Assembly (NCBI GenBank): GCA_913052345.1
Contig: CAJXDR010000010.1
Span: 1 to 64,000 of the forward strand
DNA length: 64,000 nucleotides
Direction of reading: 5' to 3'
Origin: UBA4421 sp002470275
GTDB lineage: Bacteria; Pseudomonadota; Gammaproteobacteria; Pseudomonadales; Azotimanducaceae
Of this stretch, positions 8,594 to 17,283 are shown one piece after another; position 1 is the first letter of the stretch, and each line of letters begins with the position of its first letter. The notes under the pieces are model-generated. The model did not search any database and was not told where the DNA came from. It saw nothing but the letters and a program-made list of their open reading frames with translations. A program made the translations under genes and the position numbers.

Positions 8594-10015
8594 TCATCCT
8601 AAGGCCTGTTCTGATCGTTGGGCGGCCAGTTGCTTGATCTTGTCCCGTCTGCCGCTGAGGTGCCAAAGACGGAAAGCGAGACAGGGTGCAACCAAGCCCA
8701 TGCCAATGGATATACCGGCCCAATAGCCGTAAACACCCAATGCTGGGAAACCTAAATGACCGTTGGCCAAGCCATAGCCTACCGGCAGCGCCAGGAACCA
8801 GTACCCGACTAATCCAAAAACCATCGGAACAGTCGTATCTTTATAGCCTCGCAAGGCACCTCCGGCCACGGCCTGGCTATCATCAATGATTTGATAGACC
8901 GCAATGAACAGCATTAGGGTTCCCGCTACGGCAAGCACGTCTTGATCATCGGTATAGACACCAACCAGCTGATAGCGAAATGCCACCAGTACTAGGCTGA
9001 CCACCAGCGCATAGACCAGCGCGAACTTAAAGGCTGCCGAGGCGGTCGAGCGGGCATCGGACAGTCGGTCTGCACCAACTAAGAAACCAATGCGAATGCT
9101 AGCCGCGGCGCCGATGCTCATTGGGATCACGTAGGTTAGCCAGTTGAGGTTGCCGGCGATGCTGTGAGCGGCCATATCGACGATGCCAATGCGTGCGATC
9201 AAAAACGTGACGATGGCGTAGGCGGCCATTTCAATGAAGATCAGCAGACCGATGGGTACACCGAGTTTTAGTATGTTCATCGCTGCTTGGGCATCAGGTA
9301 AGGACAGGCGCTCGAAGAAGCCGGTGGCTTTGAAAAAAGGGAATCGAATAACGCAGAGCATCAGCATGAACTCTATCCAAAAAACGATAGCCGTTGCCCA
9401 GCCACAGCCAACGCCGCCCATTTCCGGGAGACCAAACTCACCGTAGATCAGGGCGTAATTGAGCACCGCGTTGATGGGCAGCACGCTACCGGCGATGATC
9501 ATCGGTGCTCGAGTCTGACCCAGGCCTTCGCAGGCATGTCGAAGAGCTACATAGAGGATAACTGGTGGCATCCCCCAGGCTGCGGCGAAGAGATAGTCAG
9601 AAGCGATGCTGGCAATTTCAGGCTGCACGCCGGAAATCTCATAGATGACTGTCACGTTCATGAGAATGATCACCATGAGCGCACTGCTGCCGAGACAGAG
9701 CCAGAGCCCCTGCTGAATTTGGAAACCAGTTTCTTTTAGCCGGCCGGCACCGTTGAGTTGAGAAGTGATGGGCGTCAGCGCCATGGTGATCCCGGTAAGC
9801 AGCATGAAAATTGGCCACAGCAGGTTGTTGCCCAGGGCTACCCCGGCCAGATCAACAGAGGAGTAGTTGCCGGCCATGGCAGTATCAAGAAACCCGGTTC
9901 CCATAATGAACAGCTGGGTTAGGATCATGGGCCAGCCAAGCTGCAGGATTGGGTTCATCGCCTGCCAGAAATTCAGGCTGTTGGCCGTTATTGGTTGTTG
10001 TATGCCAATGTTCAT
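8594..10015 (-). CDS. MATE family efflux transporter
   Basis: Inner-membrane multidrug/toxin extrusion protein of about 473 residues with twelve predicted membrane helices in two homologous halves. Typical features: WPMILTQLFIMGTGFLDTAMAG in helix 1-2, GVALGNNLLWPIFMLLTGITMALTPITSQ, and GAAASIRIGFLVGA plus QAVAGGALRGYKDT in the second half, all matching the NorM/DinF pattern of cation-driven drug antiporters. The start is uncertain: ATG at 10015 fits the family best, but in-frame starts exist at 10051 and 10099 and none has a clear ribosome-binding site. It is divergently placed from the thioredoxin-fusion gene at 10167. Confidence 0.9.
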   Translation of the reverse strand: MNIGIQQPITANSLNFWQAMNPILQLGWPMILTQLFIMGTGFLDTAMAGNYSSVDLAGVALGNNLLWPIFMLLTGITMALTPITSQLNGAGRLKETGFQIQQGLWLCLGSSALMVIILMNVTVIYEISGVQPEIASIASDYLFAAAWGMPPVILYVALRHACEGLGQTRAPMIIAGSVLPINAVLNYALIYGEFGLPEMGGVGCGWATAIVFWIEFMLMLCVIRFPFFKATGFFERLSLPDAQAAMNILKLGVPIGLLIFIEMAAYAIVTFLIARIGIVDMAAHSIAGNLNWLTYVIPMSIGAAASIRIGFLVGADRLSDARSTASAAFKFALVYALVVSLVLVAFRYQLVGVYTDDQDVLAVAGTLMLFIAVYQIIDDSQAVAGGALRGYKDTTVPMVFGLVGYWFLALPVGYGLANGHLGFPALGVYGYWAGISIGMGLVAPCLAFRLWHLSGRRDKIKQLAAQRSEQALG

Positions 10016-10166
10016 GAGGCGCGATGTTACAGGGTTCCAACGGCGGTGCATGAAAATTAGTTGGGGTCGTTGTCGGAAATGTTTTCGGTATGCGGGCACG
10101 CTCGCTGTAGACTAATCGGCAGCTGACGGTGGCGAATCGGGACGCGCAGGGCGCCAAGGGGGAAGG

Positions 10167-11741
10167 GTGAAGGACTTGCCAAGCTACAGGCTAAAGAATC
10201 TAGTGGGGAGGGATGTTGACAGCCCCTCAAATGGCCCAGCGTTAGTCTGCTTTATCAAAGAAGACTGCCCAACCTGCCGCGAGGTGATGCCGGCCTTGGC
10301 CGATCTCTACCGCGTCCTCAACGGCATCGCCGAAGTTCATGTGATTGGTCAGAATCTCTCTGGTAACCAGCTTCTGGCGGAAGATTTTGATCCGCCCTTT
10401 TCTATCCTCGACGACAGCGCCTTGCAGGTGTCCTTCGGTGCCAACATTGAAATCGTGCCCAGCTTAGTGGTTGTGGATGCTTCGGGCGAGACCGCGCGAG
10501 TCCTGGAAGGTTTCGTTAAACAGGAGTGGCTGCAGGTTATCGTTGATTGGGTCCAGCCGTTGGGTAATCCGGCACCAGATTTGGACTGGAGCAGTTTCCC
10601 CGACTGGCGTCCTGGCTGTGGTTCGCTGTCCGTTGATCCCGCTAATGAACCTCGTCTTCGCGCCCTGCAGGAAGGTAGCCCCATGCGTGCGCGACAAATT
10701 TCTGTGGGCAGTCAAGATGACGTAGCTGAATTTATGTTTGATCAGGGGTTTTCCGATGGGCTTCCTTTGATTCCGCCGACGCCCGAGCGCGTACTCACCA
10801 TGCTTGAAGGCTGCAGCCGTGACCCCCAAGAGGTGCTCGCCGTAATGCCCCCTAACATGGGGGAGGTCACCGTTGAAAAAGCCGCCATCAATGCGGTCAT
10901 GGCGGGCTGTCGACCAGAGTATCTTCCCGTGGTAATTGCGGCGGTAGAAGCCGTTATAGACGAGGCGTACAACATACACGGCGTTATGGCCACTACGATG
11001 GGCGCTAGTCCGGTCATGGTGGTGAATGGACCCGTTCGGCATACCCTAGGTATGAACATGGGCATGGGTGCTCTGGGTCAGGGCAACCGCGCCAATGCGA
11101 CCATCGGGCGCGCACTGCGGCTTATTATTCGAAACGTCGGCGGAGCGAGGCCGGGTGAGACCGAGCGGTCTACCCTGGGTAACCCAATGAAGTTCAGCCT
11201 GTGCTTTGCGGAATGGGAGGAACGTAATCCTTGGTCGCCGCTGCATGTTGAACGCGGTTTCAAGCCCGAGGACTCGGTGATCACGCTTTTTACCATGACC
11301 AGCGGACCGAATTTGATCGTTGACCAAGATTCCCGCAGCGCTGCGGCGCTTGCGGGCACCTTGGGCCAGACCATGGCATCTATTTTCAATGCCAAGGCGT
11401 ATTTGGCGACTGACTGTCTGCTGGTCATTGTGCCTGAGCACGTGAATACCTTCGTGCGTGATGGCTACGATAAGGCTGCCATTCGGCAGCGTATCCAAGA
11501 AGTGACCCGTCGTCCGCTACGTGAACTGATTGCGGATCAACTCTCCGGAGCGGGGGTAAAGCCAGAGGCCGCAGCGAAGATGGACGCCGAACGACTGGAT
11601 ACGCCCGTAGCCAAATTTAAGTCAGATGAAGATATACATATCGTGGTCGCAGGCGGTGAAGCCGGCAAATTTTCGGGTCTCTTTCATGGTTGGTTAACGG
11701 GCGAGATGGGCTCTGTGCCTGTTTCTCGAAAGATTGATTAG
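10167..11741 (+). CDS. Thioredoxin-like domain fused to UGSC-partner domain
   Basis: A 524-residue two-part protein. Residues 1-125 form a thioredoxin fold with redox motif EDCPTC (Cys34, Cys37) and the following VPSLVVVD, where the conserved cis-proline sits. Residues ~175-524 form a conserved domain with DVAEFMFDQGFSDGLPLIPP, TVEKAAINAVMAGCRPEYLP, VNGPVRHTLG and RANATIGRALRLIIRNVGG. I recognise this as a family of unknown function often found beside UGSC proteins. The GTG start at 10167 is preceded by AAGGGGGAAGG. A UGSC selenoprotein begins 60 bases downstream. The arrangement suggests that the thioredoxin part supplies electrons to, or is regenerated with, that selenoprotein; this is inference and no reaction is known to me. 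Confidence 0.8.
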   Translation: MKDLPSYRLKNLVGRDVDSPSNGPALVCFIKEDCPTCREVMPALADLYRVLNGIAEVHVIGQNLSGNQLLAEDFDPPFSILDDSALQVSFGANIEIVPSLVVVDASGETARVLEGFVKQEWLQVIVDWVQPLGNPAPDLDWSSFPDWRPGCGSLSVDPANEPRLRALQEGSPMRARQISVGSQDDVAEFMFDQGFSDGLPLIPPTPERVLTMLEGCSRDPQEVLAVMPPNMGEVTVEKAAINAVMAGCRPEYLPVVIAAVEAVIDEAYNIHGVMATTMGASPVMVVNGPVRHTLGMNMGMGALGQGNRANATIGRALRLIIRNVGGARPGETERSTLGNPMKFSLCFAEWEERNPWSPLHVERGFKPEDSVITLFTMTSGPNLIVDQDSRSAAALAGTLGQTMASIFNAKAYLATDCLLVIVPEHVNTFVRDGYDKAAIRQRIQEVTRRPLRELIADQLSGAGVKPEAAAKMDAERLDTPVAKFKSDEDIHIVVAGGEAGKFSGLFHGWLTGEMGSVPVSRKID

Positions 11742-11801
11742 CGTCCCGTTATTTCCAGCGATGGGGTATAACTACGGTCACAAGCAGAGGAGAAGATAGC
11801 C

Positions 11802-12350
11802 ATGCTGACAATAATGGATCCGACGAATGAGTCGGTGCCTGTTACCAGACAAATTACGCCGAGGCCGGAGCAGATTAAAGGGCGCGTAGCGTTGCTGGAT
11901 ATCTCAAAGCCGAGAGGCAGTGTCTTATTGGACAGGCTGGAGGAGGCATTACTTCAACGTCTCCCGGGTGTGGAAATTAGCCGGTACGCAAAGCCAACCT
12001 TCGCGAAGCCAGCTCCAGAGGCGCTTCGCCAAGAGATTGCGGCCAACGCAGATTTTGTTGTCGAGGCGTTGGCTGACTGAGGCTCCTGTACCACGTGCAG
12101 TTTGCATGACACGGTATGGTTTGAAATTCACGGAACGCCGGCGGTATCTATTGTCTCTACCGAATTCGTGAGCGCAGCGGCGGTTCAGGCCGATGCTCTC
12201 GGTATGACTGATGCGCAACGGGTCTTTGTTCAGCATCCGATACAGGATGCCACGGATCAGGAGATGCGTGATAAGGCGGATGCCATTGTCGAGGCGACGC
12301 TCGCGACGCTAACCGCCGCCAAGGGGGCTGGTGACGAGGCGCTAGAGTGA
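11802..12350 (+). CDS. UGSC family selenoprotein (TGA at 12078-12080 read as Sec)
   Basis: One continuous 182-residue protein if the in-frame TGA at codon 93 is decoded as selenocysteine. The residues around it read ALAD-U-GSCTTCSLHDTVWFE, the signature for which the UGSC (seleno)protein family is named; relatives have Sec or Cys at this place. Both sides are coding in the same frame: before it GRVALLDISKPRGSVLLDRL, after it GTPAVSIVSTEFVSAAAVQ, a segment conserved in the family. AGAGGAGAAGATAGCC precedes the ATG. A SECIS-like hairpin starts six bases after the TGA. Expected role: a cytoplasmic redox protein acting with the thioredoxin-fusion protein upstream. The 3' end overlaps the convergent SDR gene by nine bases. 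Standard annotation would split it into a 92-codon gene and a fragment. Confidence 0.88.
12086..12119 (+). promoter_or_regulatory. SECIS-like stem-loop downstream of the Sec TGA
   Basis: Bases 12086-12092 (CTGTACC) pair with 12113-12119 (GGTATGG, two G-T wobbles); after a two-base bulge (AC, 12093-12094), GTG 12095-12097 pairs with CAC 12110-12112, leaving a 12-base apical loop. Bacterial SECIS elements lie within the coding region just after UGA and bind SelB, as here. Pairing was found by eye, without folding energies. Confidence 0.6.
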
Positions 12351-13115
12351 CGCACAGATATGACCGCCATCTACCACGATGACAGATCCGGTCATATAGC
12401 GCGACGCATCGCTGGCGAGCAGCAGCAGCGGACCGTCCAGGTCTGGAAACTCGCCAATGCGTCGCATGGGAATATTTCTTATAAATTCTTCCGCCATTGG
12501 AGACTCCAGTAGGAGTCGGCTTACATCGGTTAGAAAATAACCGGGCGCTAGGGCATTGACCCGTATGTTGTATTTGGCCGCTTCAAGCGACATGACCTCT
12601 GTCATACGCGACATGCCGCCCTTGGATACGGCATAGGAAAACTGTCCCTTGATGGTGCGGACGGAGGTGATGCTGGAGACCATGATAATATTGCCACCGG
12701 ACTGCTGATGAGTGACGACGCGGTCCGTATAAAGTTTCGATACCATCCAGGCAGCTTTGAGATTGGTGTCTAATACAGAGTCCCAATCCTCCTCTTCGGT
12801 GGTGTAGTAGGTCTTCGCTCCGGATTCCACACCGGCGTTGTTAATCACGCAGTCCAGGCGCCCATGGCGTTCAAAGGCGCGGTCTAAAAACGCTTCGATG
12901 CTGGTTCGGTCTGTCACGTCAAGCGCGATGGCTTCCGCCTTACCCCCTGTCTCAGAAATCTCGGCGACGCGTTGGGCGAGTTTTTCTTCTCGGCGAGCGC
13001 CGAGAATAACGTGGGCGCCCTGGGCCGCCAGGGTGCCCGCGAAATGATGGCCAAAACCCGAGGAGGCCCCAGTAATGGCGATGACCTGACCGCTTAAATC
13101 AAAGGTAGTTGTCAT
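12342..13115 (-). CDS. Short-chain dehydrogenase/reductase
   Basis: NAD(P)-dependent oxidoreductase of the classical SDR family, 257 residues. Visible: cofactor motif TGASSGFG (15-22), NNAG with an adjacent VESG, catalytic Ser in VSSITS, YAVSK (Tyr and Lys of the active site), and the C-terminal GSVIVVDGGH. The length is normal for the family. GGAG sits before the ATG. It is convergent with the UGSC selenoprotein gene, overlapping nine bases at the 3' ends, and stands divergent from the CitE-like lyase. The substrate is unknown; general resemblance is to 2-hydroxyacyl or 3-ketoacyl SDRs such as 3-oxoacyl reductases. Confidence 0.92.
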   Translation of the reverse strand: MTTTFDLSGQVIAITGASSGFGHHFAGTLAAQGAHVILGARREEKLAQRVAEISETGGKAEAIALDVTDRTSIEAFLDRAFERHGRLDCVINNAGVESGAKTYYTTEEEDWDSVLDTNLKAAWMVSKLYTDRVVTHQQSGGNIIMVSSITSVRTIKGQFSYAVSKGGMSRMTEVMSLEAAKYNIRVNALAPGYFLTDVSRLLLESPMAEEFIRNIPMRRIGEFPDLDGPLLLLASDASRYMTGSVIVVDGGHICASL

Positions 13116-13248
13116 AGTCGGCTCCGCTTGGGTTAGGACAGGCGCCCGGCTGCTTGGCCACCCAGGCTACCGATATCTGCTGCTATTTTACATAGACTCC
13201 CCGGTTGCTGCCGCTAGACTGACTGTGATGTTAAGCAAGGAGAGTAGC

Positions 13249-14103
13249 TTGAGCGTTAGGAGATCGTTGCTATATATGCCCGGAGCGAATGAACGTGCCC
13301 TGGAAAAGGCAAAGGGCCTGGATTGCGATACCCTGATCTTCGACCTAGAGGACGCCGTAGCGCCCCAGGCCAAGGCTCAAGCACGAGCCCAGGTGGTTAC
13401 TGCGGTAAGGGCGGGTGGATACGGTTACCGCGAACTGGTTGTGCGCTGTAATGGTTTGGATAGCCCCTGGGGTCAGGATGACCTTAGGGCATTGGCTGAT
13501 ACGCCGATATCGGCGCTGCTCTTCCCTAAAATCGAGACCGCGCAGCAGGTGCACAAAATCGCCGCAGAACTGGCCATGGTCTCTCAGGATCTGGCGATCT
13601 GGATCATGATTGAGACACCCAGAGCCATTCTTGACCTGGAGCAGCTAGCCAGCCTGGCTTCGGTTCAAGCACTGGTGATGGGGACCAGTGACCTCGTGAC
13701 CGAGCTGCGGGCATCCCACGTTCCTGGTCGTGAGAATTTGCAGTACGCGCTGCAGCGCTCGCTATTGGTGGCCCGCCATTATGGCAAGGAGATCTTTGAT
13801 GGTGTCCAACTCAATTTTACCGACGCAGCGGCCTTTCGCAGTGAATGCGAGCAGGGACGCGCCATGGGCTTTGATGGTAAAACGCTGATTCACCCCAGCC
13901 AAATTGGCCCCGCTAATGCGGCTTTTGGCGAGACCGAAGCCCAGGTAGAACGTGCGAGGGGACTGCTAGCGGCCTGGGACCAGGCCCTAACATCAGGCAA
14001 AGGCGTCGCTGTGTACGAAGGTCAACTGGTGGAAAACCTCCATGCAGCAGAAGCACGCCGCATCATCGCCCGCAGTGAAGCCCTCGCGGCCAGGCCGCGC
14101 TAG
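13249..14103 (+). CDS. CoA ester lyase, CitE/HpcH-HpaI family
   Basis: Magnesium-dependent aldolase-type enzyme of about 284 residues, family of citrate lyase beta subunit and malyl-CoA/citramalyl-CoA lyases. Visible: RRSLLYMPGANERAL at the N-terminus, FDLEDAVAPQAK (metal-binding Glu/Asp), LVVRCNGLDSPWGQDDL, LLFPKIETA, MIETPRAIL, MGTSDLVTEL and FDGKTLIHPSQI. The start is set at TTG 13249 because AAGGAGAG lies seven bases upstream and the family begins right at the RRSLLYMPG segment; an ATG at 13228 and a GTG at 13225 would add a short unconserved leader. With malate synthase nearby, a role in C2/C4 CoA-ester metabolism is plausible, but the substrate is not determined. Confidence 0.9.
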   Translation: MSVRRSLLYMPGANERALEKAKGLDCDTLIFDLEDAVAPQAKAQARAQVVTAVRAGGYGYRELVVRCNGLDSPWGQDDLRALADTPISALLFPKIETAQQVHKIAAELAMVSQDLAIWIMIETPRAILDLEQLASLASVQALVMGTSDLVTELRASHVPGRENLQYALQRSLLVARHYGKEIFDGVQLNFTDAAAFRSECEQGRAMGFDGKTLIHPSQIGPANAAFGETEAQVERARGLLAAWDQALTSGKGVAVYEGQLVENLHAAEARRIIARSEALAARPR

Positions 14104-14105
14104 GC

Positions 14106-17100
14106 TTACGAGGTCGCCTGAGGCGTGCCTGTCGAATTTGGTGGGGTAAGCAGGCGTCGTTTGAGGCTGCCTACCTGGTGCGGGATTGCCAGCATTGCCG
14201 GAGTTGTAACCAGCGTGAGCATTGTGGCAAAGGTTAGCCCTGACACAATGGCCTGAGACAGCGGTACCCAGAAGGAGGAGAGCATGCTACCGAAAATGAT
14301 GGTCCTGTTTACAAAGTCGATACTGATGTTGCAGGCCAGGGGCAAAAGTCCAAAGACGGTAGTCACCGTGGTTAACATCACCGGGCGCAGGCGTTGGGCG
14401 CCCGTTCTCACAATGATGTCGATATAGTGGGCATCTGGGTTCTCGCGCATGATCTGGTTATAGGTATCGATCAGCACGATATTGTTGTTAACCACAATGC
14501 CCGCAAGCGCCACCACGCCTACGCCGGTTAGAATCGCACTGAACGGATTTCCGGTCACCAAGAGACCCAGCAGTACCCCGGCTGTAGATAGGACGACGGC
14601 GAAGAGGATCAGCGCGCTCTGATAAAAACTGTTGAACTGGGTTACCAGCAGCACAAACATGAGCAGCAGCGACAGGCCGAAGGCGATGCCCACAAAGGCT
14701 AGAGATTCGGCCTGCTCTTCGTTAGCGCCGCGAAAATCGATGGAAAGTTCCGGCGGCCAGTCTTGGCTGTCTACCCAGGCCTGCAGTTCTTTGACTTTAT
14801 CGTCAGCCAGCACGCCAGGCGCCACGTTGGCGAATGCGGTTTTGATCGGTTTGCCGTTGCGACGCTGTAGGGTGTCCACATTGGGCACCGGTTCAAGGGA
14901 AACGAAGTTGGTTAATGGCACTATGCCGCTGGCCGTGGCCATCTGCAGGTCGTCCAGGGCCTGCATCCCTCTTTGCTCCGAGGGATAACGGACGCGAATG
15001 TCCACCGCGTCGTCGGCGCGATCTGGCCGATATTCTGCGACCTTGATGCCGTTGGTGACTAGCTGAACGGCGACGCCAACCTGGGTGACATCCGCGCCGT
15101 AGATGGCAGCCTGAGCGCGATCAACGTTGAGCTTAAATTCTACGCCCGGGAGGGAGCGCGTATCTTCGATATCTCTTAGGTCGTCAACGTTTCGATTCAT
15201 ATGGTCCACGATCGCTTCGATGGCGGGATCTAAGAGGCTGCGGTTGTAGGAGGAGACCTCGATATTGATATCCTTACCGACCGGTGGGCCCATATCCATT
15301 TCCTTGATTTCCACCTCAATCCCTACGATTTTGTCCGTGCGTTGTCGAATAGCCTCTAGAATTTCTCGGGATCCCGATTGCCTGTCCATCTCATCATATA
15401 GCTCAAGGAAGATGCCGCCGATCTGATCCACGCCGCTGCCGTCCTGGCTGGGGCGTCCGGACAGCTGAGTAAAGCTGTTGGTGTGTTCGATGCCCTCCAC
15501 ATCCAAAATTTCGTCTTCGACCTCTCTAACCAGGGCATTGGTCTCATCTACGCTGAGGTTGCCTCGGGCTCTGATTTTGACTACGGCAAATTTTGATTCT
15601 GCCTGGGAAAAGTAAATCAGGCCGCTTCCGTACTGCCCGTAGGCCCAAAAGGTCGTCACCAAAATACCAACCGTCAGCGCCATGGTGAGAATTCCGTAGC
15701 GCGCGGCATAGGCAAGTACCCGGGAATAAAGGCCGGTTAGAGAGCTAAGGGTTCTGGGGTCGCCCGTTTCGAGTGTTTGCAGGGTTTCCGTCGTTTTGCG
15801 ATCCCGACTCCCCGCCTTCCCAATAATCGAGCCGATGACCGGGCCAAACACCAAGGCATAGAGTAAAGACCCGCTAAGTACCGTAAAGACCGTCACCGGC
15901 AGATAGCGCATAAATTTGCCCGATACGCCGGGCCAGAACATAAGCGGCAGAAAAGCTGCCAAGGTGGTTGCTATGGAGGCCGTTACCGGCCAGAACATGC
16001 GTTTAGCCGCCGCCACATAGGCTTGGTGGGCACCATAGCCCTCGATCATCTTTCTATCGGCATACTCGGTGACCACGATAGCCCCATCGATAAGCATGCC
16101 GAGACCCAGCAGCATGCCGAACATGACCATGAAGTTAAATGAGTAGCCCACCAAATAAATAAAGATTAACGAGAAGAGAAAGGACGCCGGAATGCCAATG
16201 CCTACGATCAGCCCGTTGCGCAGGCCCATAGCGGCGACGACGATAATCATGACCAAGCCGAGCGCCGTGATGATATTGCCCTCTAGCTCGACGACCTGAC
16301 TTTCGGCGTAGGGGCCCTGGTCCTGGGAGTAAATAACATCCACCTTAGACGGTAGTCTGGGGCGGTAGGCGTCGACCACGCGCTTGGTCGAAGCGATGGC
16401 ATCAAGAATGTTGAAGTTGGCGCGCTTGGTGATCTGCAGGCTGATAGCGTTTCGACCGTCAACGCGCGAGTAGCTCGTACGATCTTTGAAGGTGCGACGA
16501 ACTGTCGCGACGTCGCTGAGGGTAATAACGGTGTCGCCAAGGGTCTTGATCGGGATGTCGAGTACATCCCGCGGATTTTCAATGATCCCCGGGACCTTGA
16601 TAGAGAAGCGGCCTTCGCCGTTATCCAGGCTGCCGGCAGGAATCAGGCGATTGTTTTGAACGATGCTATTGATAATCGTCGTCGAGGAAAGTTGGTAGGT
16701 CTCCAGTACCTTGGGGTCGATGACCGCCTCCATCACCTCTTCGCGCTGGCCCCACATCTCTGCAGCAAGAATGCCAGGCTGGGCCTCGATGGCGTCCCGA
16801 AGGTCGAGAGCGATGGTGTACAGCATACGTTCCGGGACGTCGCCGACCAGGTTCACCTGAATAATTGGGAAGTCCGAGGTCGACTGTTCCTGAACAATGG
16901 GTTCTTCAGCGTCGCTGGGGAATTCAACTTTGGCTCGATCTACGGCTTCGCGCACATCAATGGACGCCTGATCTAGGTCGAAGTCGGCGTCAAACTCAAT
17001 CATTACCGTTCCGGCATTTTCCGACCCAAAGGACAAGACTTCTTCAATGCCCTCTACCTGCCGCAGCTCTTGCTCCACCGGCATGATCAGCAGGCGCTCT

Positions 17101-17270
17101 GCGTCTTCAGGAGAAATGCCCTCATGCATCAGGGTGACGACGAAGAAAGGCACCTCAATTTCTGGGTCACCCTCAACGGGGATGACACCTCTGGAAATCA
17201 TTCCAGACAGCAGGATCATGAAGAGAATAAGCAGGGTCGTGCGCGACCGGGAGATAATCGTTTCAAGCAT
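14106..17270 (-). CDS. RND family efflux pump, inner-membrane permease
   Basis: Proton-driven resistance-nodulation-division transporter of 1054 residues, working with a periplasmic adaptor and an outer-membrane channel. Two large periplasmic loops and twelve membrane helices are visible, with hydrophobic blocks at the N-terminus, in the middle (IITALGLVMIIVVAAMG onward) and at the end (GIAFGLSLLLMFVLLVTQF onward). Helix 4 carries GLGMLIDGAIVVTEY: one Asp where drug-exporting AcrB-like members usually have a pair. Helix 10 has ALAGIVVNNNIVLID. The adaptor gene ends 13 bases upstream, so both belong to one transcript. No outer-membrane factor is in the window, so TolC or a similar protein encoded elsewhere must serve. 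The substrate is unknown. Confidence 0.93.
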   Translation of the reverse strand: MLETIISRSRTTLLILFMILLSGMISRGVIPVEGDPEIEVPFFVVTLMHEGISPEDAERLLIMPVEQELRQVEGIEEVLSFGSENAGTVMIEFDADFDLDQASIDVREAVDRAKVEFPSDAEEPIVQEQSTSDFPIIQVNLVGDVPERMLYTIALDLRDAIEAQPGILAAEMWGQREEVMEAVIDPKVLETYQLSSTTIINSIVQNNRLIPAGSLDNGEGRFSIKVPGIIENPRDVLDIPIKTLGDTVITLSDVATVRRTFKDRTSYSRVDGRNAISLQITKRANFNILDAIASTKRVVDAYRPRLPSKVDVIYSQDQGPYAESQVVELEGNIITALGLVMIIVVAAMGLRNGLIVGIGIPASFLFSLIFIYLVGYSFNFMVMFGMLLGLGMLIDGAIVVTEYADRKMIEGYGAHQAYVAAAKRMFWPVTASIATTLAAFLPLMFWPGVSGKFMRYLPVTVFTVLSGSLLYALVFGPVIGSIIGKAGSRDRKTTETLQTLETGDPRTLSSLTGLYSRVLAYAARYGILTMALTVGILVTTFWAYGQYGSGLIYFSQAESKFAVVKIRARGNLSVDETNALVREVEDEILDVEGIEHTNSFTQLSGRPSQDGSGVDQIGGIFLELYDEMDRQSGSREILEAIRQRTDKIVGIEVEIKEMDMGPPVGKDINIEVSSYNRSLLDPAIEAIVDHMNRNVDDLRDIEDTRSLPGVEFKLNVDRAQAAIYGADVTQVGVAVQLVTNGIKVAEYRPDRADDAVDIRVRYPSEQRGMQALDDLQMATASGIVPLTNFVSLEPVPNVDTLQRRNGKPIKTAFANVAPGVLADDKVKELQAWVDSQDWPPELSIDFRGANEEQAESLAFVGIAFGLSLLLMFVLLVTQFNSFYQSALILFAVVLSTAGVLLGLLVTGNPFSAILTGVGVVALAGIVVNNNIVLIDTYNQIMRENPDAHYIDIIVRTGAQRLRPVMLTTVTTVFGLLPLACNISIDFVNRTIIFGSMLSSFWVPLSQAIVSGLTFATMLTLVTTPAMLAIPHQVGSLKRRLLTPPNSTGTPQATS

Positions 17271-17283
17271 CGTGATGCCTCTG

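Noticed and set aside
10464..11042. Long minus-strand frame of 192 codons inside the thioredoxin-fusion gene
   Set aside because: It is antisense to strongly conserved coding sequence and has no family features.
12078..12080. The TGA in the UGSC gene as a nonsense mutation splitting the gene
   Set aside because: The residues on both sides are conserved, the family name motif U-G-S-C lies exactly there, and a hairpin follows; selenocysteine explains all of it.
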